64,000 bases of DNA from Acetoanaerobium pronyense (GCF_017874355.1 NZ_JAGGLI010000005.1:50731-114730); one strand, 5' to 3'; positions 28,075 through 37,465 are shown, counted from the stretch's first letter. Made by a program: numbers and translations. The notes: generated from the letters alone by a model not told the origin.

Positions 28075-28923
28075 TTGAGCTGTATCTTAAAAATTAGGGA
28101 GAGCTATAAAGTTTTCACCCCTACAGAAGAACGAATAGCTAACTATATCTTAAATAACAAAGAAAGGATAAGTTCTTTATCGGCTGCTGAACTTGGGGAA
28201 GCAGTAGGGACCAGCGCACCAAGTGTAGTAAGATTTGCAAGAAAGCTTGGATATACTGGAGTTCAAGATATGAAAATGGAGCTTGCCAAGGATTTGGTTC
28301 TTAGAGACAAAAGTCAGGAAAGGGTATATGAAGCTGTAAGTGTAAATGATTCCACAAAGGATATAATATATAAAATAGGGCATGAAAATATGAACGCCAT
28401 AGAGGAAACCCTAAGTCTCATAGATGAAGACGAAATCGAAAAAGCCATAAAAGCTTTAATAAATGCAAACCATATAAATATATATGGTGTTGCAGCTTCA
28501 GGACTTGTGGGGCTTGATTTACAATACAAGCTGATGAGAATAAATAAAAAATCCAGCATGTATATGGATAGTCATACTCAGATGGCATCGGCAATTCATA
28601 TGGGAAAAAATGATGTAGCAATCGCAATATCCCATAGTGGAAGAACCCTTGAAGTAATAAAGGTTTTAGAAGCTGCAAAAAAAAGGGGAGCGATAACAAT
28701 ATCTATAACTAATTATGGGAAAAATCCTGTAAGTGACCTTGCAGATATCAAGCTCTTTACTGCAAGTGTAGAAAAAACTTTGAGATCTGGGGCGATTGCA
28801 TCGAGAATAGCCCAGCTTACGATTATAGATATACTTTTCATAGGAATAGCTAGAAATAATTTTAGTGAAATATTTGAGTATATTAAAGACACCAGAGAAA
28901 TTGTAGAAGACTTTAAAATATAG
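28075..28923 (+). CDS. murR: MurR/RpiR-family transcriptional regulator
   Basis: A 282-residue regulator with an N-terminal RpiR-type HTH (about 1-77; 'YILNNKERISSLSAAELGEAVGTSAPSVVRFARKLGYTGVQDMKMEL') and a C-terminal SIS sugar-phosphate-binding domain ('NINIYGVAASGLVGLDLQYKL', 'VAIAISHSGRTLEVIKVLEAAKKRGAITISIT'). MurR proteins sense MurNAc-6-phosphate. The palindrome in the murQ promoter is a likely target. TTG start at 28075 behind CAGGAGGA. nagB follows after 12 bp. Confidence 0.9.
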   Translation: MSCILKIRESYKVFTPTEERIANYILNNKERISSLSAAELGEAVGTSAPSVVRFARKLGYTGVQDMKMELAKDLVLRDKSQERVYEAVSVNDSTKDIIYKIGHENMNAIEETLSLIDEDEIEKAIKALINANHINIYGVAASGLVGLDLQYKLMRINKKSSMYMDSHTQMASAIHMGKNDVAIAISHSGRTLEVIKVLEAAKKRGAITISITNYGKNPVSDLADIKLFTASVEKTLRSGAIASRIAQLTIIDILFIGIARNNFSEIFEYIKDTREIVEDFKI

Positions 28924-28935
28924 GGGGAGAAAAAA

Positions 28936-29664
28936 ATGAGAATATATATAGAAGAAAACTATGAAGCTATGAGCAAAAAAGCTGCTCTTTTAGTGGCAAG
29001 TCAGGTTATAATAAATCCTAAAAGTATTCTAGGGTTAGCTACAGGTGGGACTCCTCTTGGTATGTACAACTGCCTTGTAGAGATGTTTCATGATGGAGAA
29101 CTTGATTTTTCCGAAATAAAAACCTTCAATCTTGACGAATATTATGGACTTTCAAAGGAAGATGACCAGAGTTACTATGGATATATGAATGAAAATTTTT
29201 TCAAGCACATAAATATTTTGAAAGAAAACACAGATATTCCAAATGGAAAAGCAGAAGATGTATTAAAAGAATGTGAAGCTTATGATGAAAAAATAAAAGT
29301 ATCTGGAGGAATTGACCTTCAAATACTTGGAATAGGTTCAAATGGGCATATAGGATTTAACGAGCCTGCAGATAAGCTAAATGTAAAGACTCACCTTGTC
29401 AACCTTTCCCAGAAGACAATAAGTGACAATAGCAGATTTTTTGCAAACAAAGAAGATGTTCCAAAGCAAGCCATATCTGTAGGTCTTGAAACCATAATGA
29501 AGTCAAAAAAAATCATAATGCTTGCCAGTGGAAAAAGCAAGGCTGAGGCCATCAAAGCTATGGTAAGTGGATATGTAGACACTCATATACCGGCTTCTAT
29601 ACTTCAGACTCATAGTGATGTAGTTTTAGTAGTAGATAAGGAAGCAGCATCATTAATTGATTGA
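28936..29664 (+). CDS. nagB: Glucosamine-6-phosphate deaminase
   Basis: A 242-residue isomerase/deaminase converting glucosamine-6-phosphate to fructose-6-phosphate and ammonia. Motifs: 'LGLATGGTPLGMYNCLVEMF' (phosphate site), 'FNLDEYYGLSKEDDQSYYGYMNENFF' (catalytic Asp) and 'LGIGSNGHIGFNEPADKL' (catalytic His). It lacks the allosteric C-terminal extension of the E. coli enzyme, as is usual in Firmicutes. It joins the MurNAc and GlcNAc routes to glycolysis and is cotranscribed with murR and nagA. Confidence 0.96.
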   Translation: MRIYIEENYEAMSKKAALLVASQVIINPKSILGLATGGTPLGMYNCLVEMFHDGELDFSEIKTFNLDEYYGLSKEDDQSYYGYMNENFFKHINILKENTDIPNGKAEDVLKECEAYDEKIKVSGGIDLQILGIGSNGHIGFNEPADKLNVKTHLVNLSQKTISDNSRFFANKEDVPKQAISVGLETIMKSKKIIMLASGKSKAEAIKAMVSGYVDTHIPASILQTHSDVVLVVDKEAASLID

Positions 29665-29693
29665 TTTTCATCTAAAAAGAGAGGTTTGAAATC

Positions 29694-30833
29694 ATGAAAG
29701 CACTTATTAATGGGAAAATATTAATGGAAAATGAAATATTAGAAGATAGAGTCTTGCTCTTTGACACTAAAATTAGAGAGATTTGCAAGGTAGAGGATAT
29801 TAATCACTATGAAGTCACAGAAATCATAGATGCAAATAATCTATATATTTCTCCAGGTTTCATAGACATACACATCCATGGCTCTGGGGGTTTTGATACT
29901 ATGGATGGAGATATTAACGCACTTGAAAAAATAAGTAAGACCATAGCAGCTTATGGAACTACTAGCTTCTTACCAACCACTATGACAATGGAAAAAAGTC
30001 ATATAATAAAAGCCTTAGATACCATAAAAAAAGCTATGAGCACTGAAACCAAAAATGTAGCAAATATATTAGGCGTCCACCTTGAAGGCCCATTTATAAA
30101 TCCGATTTTTAAAGGAGCTCAAAATTCAGAGTATATTATAGAGCCTGATTATGAATTTATAAAAAACTATCTTGATATTATAAAGATTATTACGATGGCT
30201 CCAGAAATAAAGGGTAGCTTTGACTTTATGGACTTAATAAAACAAAATTCATCTGCAGTTCTTTCTATAGGGCATAGTAATGCAACTTATGAAGAAGCTA
30301 TGGAAGCTATAGAAAGAGGAATATCTCATAGTACACATATTTTTAATGCTATGACTCCCCTTCATCATAGAAACCCAGGTGTTGTAGGTGCAGTTTTTAA
30401 TAGTGAAATAACCTGTGAACTCATAGCTGACAAGATACATGTTCATCCAGAGTTATTTAGATTTCTAATAAAGGCTGTAGGAGAAAATCGTATATGTCTA
30501 ATAACAGATTCTATGAGAGCTGGGTGTATGAAGGATGGATGCTACGACCTAGGAGGACAGAGCGTCATAGTAAAAGATGGGAGTGCAAGACTTAGTGATG
30601 GACAGTTGGCAGGAAGCGTATTAACTCTCAATCTTGCTGTAAAGAACTTTTTTGAAAGCACAGATTATCCCCTCAACAAAATTGTAAACATGGTCTCTAT
30701 TAACCCTGCAAAGGTCATAGGATTTGAAAATCAAAAAGGAAGTATAGAAAAAGGCAAGGATGCAGATATTATATTATTTGACAAAGAAATTTCTATAAAA
30801 AGTGTATTTATAGAAGGCAAAAAAATAAATTAA
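29694..30833 (+). CDS. nagA: N-acetylglucosamine-6-phosphate deacetylase
   Basis: A 379-residue amidohydrolase removing acetate from GlcNAc-6-phosphate. The metal site is indicated by 'FIDIHIHGSGGFDTMDG', the 'GVHLEGPFINPIFKGAQNSEYI' Glu, 'SIGHSNATYEEAMEAIERGISHSTHIFNAM' (two His) and the catalytic Asp in 'ICLITDSMRAGCM'. Full length. Last gene of the cluster, before a GC-rich terminator; the enzyme links murQ and MupG products to nagB. Confidence 0.96.
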   Translation: MKALINGKILMENEILEDRVLLFDTKIREICKVEDINHYEVTEIIDANNLYISPGFIDIHIHGSGGFDTMDGDINALEKISKTIAAYGTTSFLPTTMTMEKSHIIKALDTIKKAMSTETKNVANILGVHLEGPFINPIFKGAQNSEYIIEPDYEFIKNYLDIIKIITMAPEIKGSFDFMDLIKQNSSAVLSIGHSNATYEEAMEAIERGISHSTHIFNAMTPLHHRNPGVVGAVFNSEITCELIADKIHVHPELFRFLIKAVGENRICLITDSMRAGCMKDGCYDLGGQSVIVKDGSARLSDGQLAGSVLTLNLAVKNFFESTDYPLNKIVNMVSINPAKVIGFENQKGSIEKGKDADIILFDKEISIKSVFIEGKKIN

Positions 30834-30836
30834 GCT

Positions 30837-30884
30837 AAAGCCCCACCTACAGGCAATAAAATATTGCTCATGGGTGGGGTTTTA
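30837..30884. terminator. Terminator between nagA and the convergent tetR gene
   Basis: Stem CCCCACC (30841-30847) / GGTGGGG (30873-30879) followed by TTTTAATTT. The loop contains a second weak pairing (GCAATA/TATTGC). Confidence 0.75.
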
Positions 30885-30897
30885 ATTTGTAAAACTT

Positions 30898-31581
30898 CTA
30901 GTTAGCTAGCACTTCTTTTTTTAAGTAAAAGCTAATGGAATTTTTTATGTGAAGGATTGTCTTAGTGACAGCTTCCTCTACTTCAATCTTATGCATTTTA
31001 GATATTATTCTATCCAGCATACCTTCATATATCAAAAGAGATACCTCACTAATGCTTTTAATATCATCCTTGGAAAAATAACCCTCCCTCACGCATTTTT
31101 CAAGAGATGCTTCTGTTCTATCATATATATTATGATGAAGCATCATTTCATTGAACTCTTCAGCCTCTTCCTTAGTAAGCTCATTTGGAAATATCTCATA
31201 ATATTCCTTCAAAGAAGTGTTTAATGAATTTCCAAATTCCTCAAAAAATATCTTATGATATAATACTGGATTTTGGAAGGAATAGAAGCAGAAGCACTCC
31301 CAAATTTTCAAATATTTTTCCACGGGATTTTTAGCAGTACTTGTAAATTTTGGCAGATTATCTGCGTAGCTTTTCAGATATTTTAATGAAGCAAAAGCCA
31401 TAAGATGGTCGATATTATCAAAATAATTATATAAGGTTGCACTATTGTAGCCAGCAATATCGGATACTTTTCTTATAGTTACCATATCTATTCCTTCATC
31501 TTCCATAATTTCGTATGTAGCCTCTATAAAATATTTCATTATTCGTCTTTTCTGTATAAGCTTTTTATCTAATTTTTCCAT
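30898..31581 (-). CDS. TetR/AcrR-family transcriptional regulator
   Basis: A 227-residue regulator with an N-terminal TetR HTH (about 10-60): 'RRIMKYFIEATYEIMEDEGIDMVTIRKVSDIAGYNSATLYNYFDNIDHLMAFASLKYL'. An unrecognised helical ligand domain follows. It is divergent from grdI, so control of the betaine reductase/transporter genes is a reasonable guess. The start is ATG 31581, spaced correctly from GGGGA; a GTG at 31593 lies inside that site. Confidence 0.85.
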   Translation of the reverse strand: MEKLDKKLIQKRRIMKYFIEATYEIMEDEGIDMVTIRKVSDIAGYNSATLYNYFDNIDHLMAFASLKYLKSYADNLPKFTSTAKNPVEKYLKIWECFCFYSFQNPVLYHKIFFEEFGNSLNTSLKEYYEIFPNELTKEEAEEFNEMMLHHNIYDRTEASLEKCVREGYFSKDDIKSISEVSLLIYEGMLDRIISKMHKIEVEEAVTKTILHIKNSISFYLKKEVLAN

Positions 31582-31606
31582 AATTTTCCCCACTATCTGT
31601 AAATTT

Positions 31607-31619
31607 CAAAATTATTTTG
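31607..31619. promoter_or_regulatory. Short palindrome between tetR and grdI
   Basis: CAAAAT-T-ATTTTG is a perfect 13-bp inverted repeat, 26 bp upstream of the tetR start and 74 bp upstream of grdI. It is a possible TetR-family operator. AT-rich chance repeats are common, so this is weak. Confidence 0.35.
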
Positions 31620-31692
31620 TCTTGATATAAAACCATTATATCTCATAATTTTACTAATTGAGAACAATATATTTAATAAGGAGGAAAGCGAA

Positions 31693-33018
31693 ATGAAACT
31701 GGAACTAGGTAATTTTTATGTGAAAGATGCGGTTTTTGGTGATGAGACTGCCTTTAAAGACGGTATTCTTACCATAAACAAAGAAGAAGCGTTAAAAGTT
31801 GCAATGGAAGATGAAAACATTACAGAAGCTGATATTGTAATTGCAAAGCCTGGTGACAATATTCGTATTGTACCTGTGAAAGAAGCGATTGAGCCAAGGT
31901 TTAGAGTTTCTGGCGGGCCAGTATTTCCTGGTGTAACAGGAGAGCTTCTTCAAGATGGAAATGGAAAAACCTATGCCCTAAAAAATTCAAACGTTTTAGT
32001 AGTTGGAAAAAAATGGGGTGGATTCCAAGATGGACTTATAGATATGAGTGGAGAAGGAGCTAAATATACGCTTTTTTCTGAGCTTATAAACATCTGCCTA
32101 GTTGCGGACACAAATGAGGATTTTGAAAAAAGAGAGCAGCAAAAGAAAAATAAAGCCCTAAGATGGGCTGGGATGAGACTTTCAGAGTACCTTGGGAAAA
32201 CGGTTTCAAAACTTGTTCCTGAAGATGTGGAGTGTTTTGAACTTCATCCTCTAACTAAAAGAACTGAAAAAGAAAAATCCTTACCAGGAGTTGTATTTGT
32301 AATGCAGCCTCAATCACAAATGGAAGAGATGGGATACAACGACCTTGTATATGGATGGGATGCAAATCATATGCTTCCAACGTTTATGCATCCAAATGAG
32401 GTACTTGATGGAGCTATAATATCAGGTTCATTCATGCCTTGTTCATCAAAGTGGTCTACATACGATTTCCAAAATTATCCTATGATAAAAAGACTCTATG
32501 AAGAACATGGCAAAACAATAAACTTTATTGGAGTTATAATGTCCAATTTAAATGTTGCTCTTGAGCAAAAAGAAAGAGCTGCACTTTTTGTAGCACAAAT
32601 GGCAAAATCTCTAGGAGCAGAAGCTGCTGTAGTTGCAGAAGAAGGATATGGTAACCCAGATGCTGACTTTATAGCTTGCATAGTAGCACTTGAAGATGCA
32701 GGAGTAAAAACCATAGGTCTTACAAACGAATGTACAGGAAGAGATGGAGCATCTCAACCTCTTGTAACACTTGATCAAAAAGCAAACGCTATAGTGTCTT
32801 GTGGAAACGTATCAGAGTTTATAATGCTTCCTCCTATGGAAACTGTGATAGGAGATTTAGAAGCTCTTGGAAGAGATGGTCTTTCAGGGGGATGGGCAAA
32901 TGATGAAGTACTGGGACCTTCTGTAAGGGAAGACGGGTCTATAATAATGGAAAACAATGCTATGTTCTGCGGAGATAGAGTTGCGGGATGGTCTACTAAA
33001 ACCATGGTGGAGTACTAG
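31693..33018 (+). CDS. grdI: Betaine reductase component B, alpha/gamma proprotein (GrdI-like)
   Basis: A 441-residue protein of the GrdG/GrdI family, the proprotein subunit of sarcosine or betaine reductase component B. In this family the precursor is cut at a cysteine to leave a pyruvoyl group that forms a Schiff base with the substrate. 'TNECTGRDGASQPLVTLD' (Cys347) and 'SCGNVSEF' hold conserved-looking cysteines, but the cleavage site cannot be fixed here. It starts 'MKLELGNFYVKDAVFGDETAF', as in GrdE/GrdI. It precedes the selenoprotein subunit by 11 bp. The adjacent BCCT transporter argues for betaine rather than sarcosine as substrate. Confidence 0.88.
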   Translation: MKLELGNFYVKDAVFGDETAFKDGILTINKEEALKVAMEDENITEADIVIAKPGDNIRIVPVKEAIEPRFRVSGGPVFPGVTGELLQDGNGKTYALKNSNVLVVGKKWGGFQDGLIDMSGEGAKYTLFSELINICLVADTNEDFEKREQQKKNKALRWAGMRLSEYLGKTVSKLVPEDVECFELHPLTKRTEKEKSLPGVVFVMQPQSQMEEMGYNDLVYGWDANHMLPTFMHPNEVLDGAIISGSFMPCSSKWSTYDFQNYPMIKRLYEEHGKTINFIGVIMSNLNVALEQKERAALFVAQMAKSLGAEAAVVAEEGYGNPDADFIACIVALEDAGVKTIGLTNECTGRDGASQPLVTLDQKANAIVSCGNVSEFIMLPPMETVIGDLEALGRDGLSGGWANDEVLGPSVREDGSIIMENNAMFCGDRVAGWSTKTMVEY

Positions 33019-33029
33019 GAGGGGCTAAA

Positions 33030-34352
33030 ATGAAAAAAGGTATACTTTATATAAATCAGTTTTTTGGACAAATAGGCGGAGAAGAAATGGCTTCTCATGA
33101 ACCAGAAATAAGAGAAGGGCTTGTAGGACCAGCACTTGAGCTTAATAAGCAGCTGGGAGATGATGTAGAGATTACTCACACAATAATTTGTGGTGACAAC
33201 TTTATGGGTTCGAATCAGGAAGAGGCTATATCAAGAATACTAGAGTTTTTAAAAGATAAAGAAATGGACATATTCTTTGCTGGTCCGGCATTTAGAGCAG
33301 GAAGATATGGTTCTGCCTGCGGAAATATCTGTAAGGCAGTAAAGGAAAACTTTGATGTGCCTGTACTCACCTCTATGAATGAAGAAAATCCAGGGGTAGA
33401 GATGTTCAAAAAGGAAATGATAATATTTAAAGGTGGAGCTAGTGCCGCTGCTATGAGAAAAGATATAAAGGCAATGTCTAGCTATGCCCTTAAAATGTTA
33501 AACAATGAAGAGCTTTTATCAGCAGAAAAAGAAGGATATTTTGGAAGAGGAATCAGAAAGCAGGTTTGGCTAGACTCTAAGACTCCAGCAGCAGACAGAG
33601 TAATTGATATGCTCCTTAAGAAAATAAATGACGAGCCATTTAAGACAGAGCTTCCAATACCACCATCGGAATATGTTCCTATAGCACCTGCTATAACACC
33701 TGAGGAGCTTAAAGAACTTGAAGTAGCTGTAGTTACTTCGGGGGGGATAGTTCCCGTTGGAAACCCAGATAGAATACAATCAGCATCGGCAACCAAATGG
33801 GGAAGATATGAAGTATCGGAGCTTTATGATTTGGTGGCTGGAGAATATATGACAATACACGCAGGATTTGACCCAGCAGCAGCAAATGCAGATCCTGATG
33901 TAATAGTTCCACTTGATGCCCTTAGAGCTTACGAAAAAGAAGGTAAGATAAAAGGGGTTTATAAATACTTTTATTCTACAGTAGGGACTGGTACTACTCA
34001 GGCTGAAGCTTCTAGAATGGGAAAGGAAATAGCAAAAGAGCTTATAGAAGCAGGAATTAAAGCTGTAATCCTAACCTCCACCTGAGGTACGTGTACTCGT
34101 TGCGGGGCAACGATGAACAAAGAAATAGAAAAAGCTGGGATTACAATAGTACAGATGGCAAACCTGGTTCCAGTTGCAAAAACAGTGGGATCAAACAGAA
34201 TAGTACCTACAATATCTATACCTTACCCTCTTGGAGACCCAAATACTACAAAAGAGGAACAGTTCAAGTTAAGACATCATAGAGTGGGAGTGGCTCTTGA
34301 TGCACTAACAACAGATATTAAAGAGCAGACTGTATTTAAGGTAAAGATATAA
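33030..34352 (+). CDS. grdH: Betaine reductase component B selenoprotein beta subunit (GrdH-like)
   Basis: A 440-residue selenoprotein. The frame contains an in-frame UGA at 34083-34085 (residue 352) in the context LTST-U-GTCTRCGAT, the exact selenocysteine site of GrdB/GrdF/GrdH proteins, and continues to TAA at 34352. The selenocysteine attacks the substrate Schiff base to give a carboxymethyl selenide, releasing trimethylamine. The selenoprotein A and acetyl-phosphate-forming component C (grdA, grdC, grdD) and sel genes are not in this window and must be elsewhere. A naive caller would stop it at 34085. Confidence 0.93.
34083..34113 (+). promoter_or_regulatory. Selenocysteine UGA and SECIS-like hairpin in grdH
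   Basis: The UGA is at 34083-34085. Eleven bases later comes the perfect 7-bp stem TCGTTGC (34097-34103) / GCAACGA (34107-34113) with a GGG loop. Position and size match bacterial SECIS elements read by SelB. Confidence 0.85.
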
Positions 34353-34400
34353 ATCATCTAAGTATGCTTTTAAGATATTTACACTAAAAATCCATGGTGG

Positions 34401-34436
34401 CTAAGGGAGAAGAGCTTCTCCCTTAGATTAGATTTT
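34401..34436 (+). terminator. Hairpin between grdH and the BCCT gene
   Basis: A perfect 12-bp stem CTAAGGGAGAAG (34401-34412) / CTTCTCCCTTAG (34415-34426), followed by ATTAGATTTTTA. The interrupted T tract suggests partial termination or mRNA stabilisation between reductase and transporter. Confidence 0.6.
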
Positions 34437-34462
34437 TAATTTAGTAAAGGGGTGAAAGCAAG

Positions 34463-35968
34463 ATGAAACAAAAGGATAATTCTGTATTTTTAATCTCGCT
34501 AGTAGTGGTCTTTTCTATTTCTCTTTGGGGAATTCTCTCTCCTGTAGGTTTTGGAGAGGTTGCAAATGGAATCTTTGCATTTTTGACCAATAATTTTGGA
34601 TGGTTTTATCTTTTGGCAATGTTTTTCTTTGTTATTTTTATGTTCGCCATAGCAGTAAGTAAGTTTGGTAGTATAAGGCTAGGCGAAGATGACTCAAAAC
34701 CTGAATACAGCTATCTTTCATGGTTTGCAATGCTATTTTCAGCAGGTATGGGTATTGGTCTAGTATTTTGGGGAGTTGCAGAGCCTCTTAATCATTATAT
34801 GGCACCAATGAATCTTGAAGCAGGAACTGCAGAAGCTGCAAACTTTGCTATCTATACATCGTTTTTTCACTGGGGTATTCATCCATGGGCTAACTATTCA
34901 GTAATAGCTCTTGCTCTTGCGTACATGCAGTTTAGAAGAGGAAAGCCTGGTCTTATAAGCAGTATATTCATCCCTCTATTAGGAGAGGAAAAAGCAAGAG
35001 GGCCAATAGGAAAGGCTATTGATATACTTGCTATATTTGCTACAGTTGCAGGAGTTGCAACATCTCTAGGTCTTGGGGTACTTCAGATAAATGGAGGACT
35101 AAATTATCTATTTGGAATTCCAATAAATACAACAGTAAATATAATAATAATAGTTACAGTTACAGTTCTTTTTATGATTTCTGCAATAAGCGGACTTGAT
35201 AAAGGGATAAAAATCCTTTCAAATGCGAATATAGGACTTGCTACCATACTTATGATTTTAGGGCTTATAGTTGGACCTACAGTAATGATTCTTAACTCAC
35301 TTACAAACGGAATAGGTATGTATATAGGAAATATAATTCAGGAAAGTATGAATCTTGAACCATTTGGAGACAACAGCTGGTTTGGCGGCTGGAGAATATT
35401 CTACTGGGCATGGTGGATAGCTTGGGCACCATTTGTAGGGGTATTCATAGCTAGAATATCAAAAGGAAGAACAATAAGAGAGTTTATAATTGGTGTTACA
35501 CTTGTGCCTGCTCTTGGATCTTTCGTTTGGTTTGCAATATTTGGAACAATTGGAATCAGCCTAGGGCCTGAGATTGCAACAGAGGCAATTGCACTTACAG
35601 AAACGGCATTCTTCGTGGTAATGCAAAACATGCCAATGGGAAGTCTTATATCCATGATTGCTGTAGTACTTCTTTGCACATTCTTTGTAACATCTGCTGA
35701 CTCAGCAACATTTGTACTTGGTATGATGTCATCAAATGGTGACCTAAACCCAAGTACTCAAAAGAAGCTTATATGGGGATGCATACAATCTCTAATGGCT
35801 TTTTCTCTGATGATGGCAGGAGGGCTTAGCGTACTTCAGATAGCATCTATTGCTGCAGCTTTCCCTTTTGCAATAGTTATGGTATTTGCTTGCTTTTCAC
35901 TTTTAAAAGCACTTAGAGAAGACTCTCAAATAGCAGAAGATAAATTAGAAAGTGAGAAATCTGCATAA
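34463..35968 (+). CDS. BCCT-family betaine/choline/carnitine transporter
   Basis: A 501-residue, twelve-helix secondary transporter. The family signature 'GMGIGLVFWGVAEPLNHYM' and the tryptophan-rich stretch 'WRIFYWAWWIAWAPFVGVFIARISKGRT' (betaine cage and G-M-G region) are unmistakable. It couples Na+ or H+ to import of quaternary amines. Placed 110 bp after grdH, it most plausibly supplies glycine betaine to the reductase. The C-terminus is short, without the long osmosensing tail of BetP, in line with a nutritional role. Confidence 0.92.
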   Translation: MKQKDNSVFLISLVVVFSISLWGILSPVGFGEVANGIFAFLTNNFGWFYLLAMFFFVIFMFAIAVSKFGSIRLGEDDSKPEYSYLSWFAMLFSAGMGIGLVFWGVAEPLNHYMAPMNLEAGTAEAANFAIYTSFFHWGIHPWANYSVIALALAYMQFRRGKPGLISSIFIPLLGEEKARGPIGKAIDILAIFATVAGVATSLGLGVLQINGGLNYLFGIPINTTVNIIIIVTVTVLFMISAISGLDKGIKILSNANIGLATILMILGLIVGPTVMILNSLTNGIGMYIGNIIQESMNLEPFGDNSWFGGWRIFYWAWWIAWAPFVGVFIARISKGRTIREFIIGVTLVPALGSFVWFAIFGTIGISLGPEIATEAIALTETAFFVVMQNMPMGSLISMIAVVLLCTFFVTSADSATFVLGMMSSNGDLNPSTQKKLIWGCIQSLMAFSLMMAGGLSVLQIASIAAAFPFAIVMVFACFSLLKALREDSQIAEDKLESEKSA

Positions 35969-35985
35969 ATTGATATCTTTATTTC

Positions 35986-36019
35986 TAAAAAAGAACCTAA
36001 ATTTTAGGTTCTTTTTGTT
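35986..36019 (+). terminator. Terminator of the BCCT gene
   Basis: A 14-bp stem (35987-36000 / 36003-36016) ending in a TTTTTG tail. Confidence 0.85.
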
Positions 36020-36136
36020 TTGAATTCTTTTTTGTCAGTAAACAGAGGTTTTGTGTTACAATATATTTTAATGCATTTTTGAAAATAGCACATTAATTAA
36101 GAAAAATATAAAGAGTTAACTATTGGGGTGAGACAT

Positions 36137-37465
36137 ATGAACATAGAATCAATCCTAAAATCAGAACAGAAAAGTCTTTTTTTGAAATTTTTACTTCCTA
36201 GCATCTTCGCAATGATAGGAGTATCTATAAATATCCTTTGCGACACCATATTTATAGGAAAAGGAGTAGGTCAAGACGGTCTTTCTGCCCTTGGAATAGC
36301 TATTCCAGTTTATAATATATACAATGCGATATCCCTTTTGATTGGAATGGGAGGAGCTACACTTTATGCCATAAACATTGGAAAGGGAAATCATAAAGAA
36401 GCTCAAAACATCTTCTCTGCATCATTATCCCTAGGTGTACTTGTAGGCCTTATCATATCTATACTTGGATTTATTTATTCTAAGGAGGTTTCTATTTTTT
36501 TTGGAGCAAAAGGAGAAATATTAGGCCTGACAGATGCCTATCTCAAGGTAATACTTTTGGCTGGATTCAACTTTATACTCTCTGGAATACTGGTTCCTTT
36601 TTTACGAAATGATGGAGCTCCAAGACTTGCTATGATAGCTGTAATTGCAGGAAATATGACAAATATAGTCCTTGATTATATATTCATATTTATATTTGAT
36701 ATGGGAATAAGAGGAGCTGCAATAGCTACAGGACTTGCACCTATCGTAACTCTTTCAATAATAGGATCTAGATTTTTATTAAAGGGCGGATCGTTAAGGT
36801 TTAGACTCCAAAAAATAAATGGCAAAATTTCTTCAAGTATTTTAAAGCTTGGGCTTTCAAGTTCATTTACAGAAGTCTCTGGAGCTGTGGTAATAATATC
36901 TTTCAACTACAGAATACTTGGACTCTTAGGGGAGGTTGGAATTGCAGCATATAGCATTATAGCCAATATTGCTATGATAGGGGTAGCTATCTTATCAGGA
37001 GTTGCTCAAGCTATGCAGCCTCTTATAAGCATCAATTATGGGGCAAAGGAATATAAAAGGGCAATAGATTTTAGAAAGCTTGGATTTATTTCTGCATTTT
37101 CAATTGGAATGATGTTTTTCCTTGTTGCAGGTATTTTTTCGGAACCTATAATTCGTCTCTTTAGTGTAGAGGAAAAATATCTTATAGATCTCACAAAGAC
37201 AGGTATTAGGATTTATTTTACAGGATTTCTATTTATTGGTTGCAACATTGTCTCTATAGCATACTTTCAAGCTATAGGAGAAGCAAAAAAATCCAATACT
37301 CTTTCATTGTTTAAAGGTCTAGTATTTGTACTTTTTAACCTTATAGTACTTCCTTTTATTTGGGGGATTAATGGTGTATGGCTTACTATTCCTATTGCAG
37401 AGGCCATGACATTAGGAGTTTCACTTTTATTATTATTTAAAGTCAAAGAAACGAGCCGCCCTTAG
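36137..37465 (+). CDS. MATE-family efflux transporter
   Basis: A 442-residue, twelve-helix protein of the multi-drug and toxin extrusion family (MepA-like): 'FLLPSIFAMIGVSINILCDTIFIGKGVGQDGLSALGIAIPVYNI' near the N-terminus and 'GVAQAMQPLISINYGAKEYKRAIDFRKLG' mid-protein. It exports cationic compounds in exchange for Na+ or H+; the substrate is unknown. The start is ATG 36137 because the upstream GTG at 36128 lies within the GGGGTGAG ribosome site. The gap to the radical SAM gene is 56 bp. Confidence 0.92.
   Translation: MNIESILKSEQKSLFLKFLLPSIFAMIGVSINILCDTIFIGKGVGQDGLSALGIAIPVYNIYNAISLLIGMGGATLYAINIGKGNHKEAQNIFSASLSLGVLVGLIISILGFIYSKEVSIFFGAKGEILGLTDAYLKVILLAGFNFILSGILVPFLRNDGAPRLAMIAVIAGNMTNIVLDYIFIFIFDMGIRGAAIATGLAPIVTLSIIGSRFLLKGGSLRFRLQKINGKISSSILKLGLSSSFTEVSGAVVIISFNYRILGLLGEVGIAAYSIIANIAMIGVAILSGVAQAMQPLISINYGAKEYKRAIDFRKLGFISAFSIGMMFFLVAGIFSEPIIRLFSVEEKYLIDLTKTGIRIYFTGFLFIGCNIVSIAYFQAIGEAKKSNTLSLFKGLVFVLFNLIVLPFIWGINGVWLTIPIAEAMTLGVSLLLLFKVKETSRP

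Noticed and set aside
33030..34085. Reading the UGA at 34083 in grdH as a stop or as a sign of a pseudogene
   Set aside because: The flanking residues match the family's selenocysteine site, the frame continues with conserved sequence to 34352, and a SECIS-like hairpin follows.
34091..34282. A separate small gene overlapping the grdH end in another frame
   Set aside because: It lies on top of the conserved C-terminal coding sequence of grdH and has no ribosome site.
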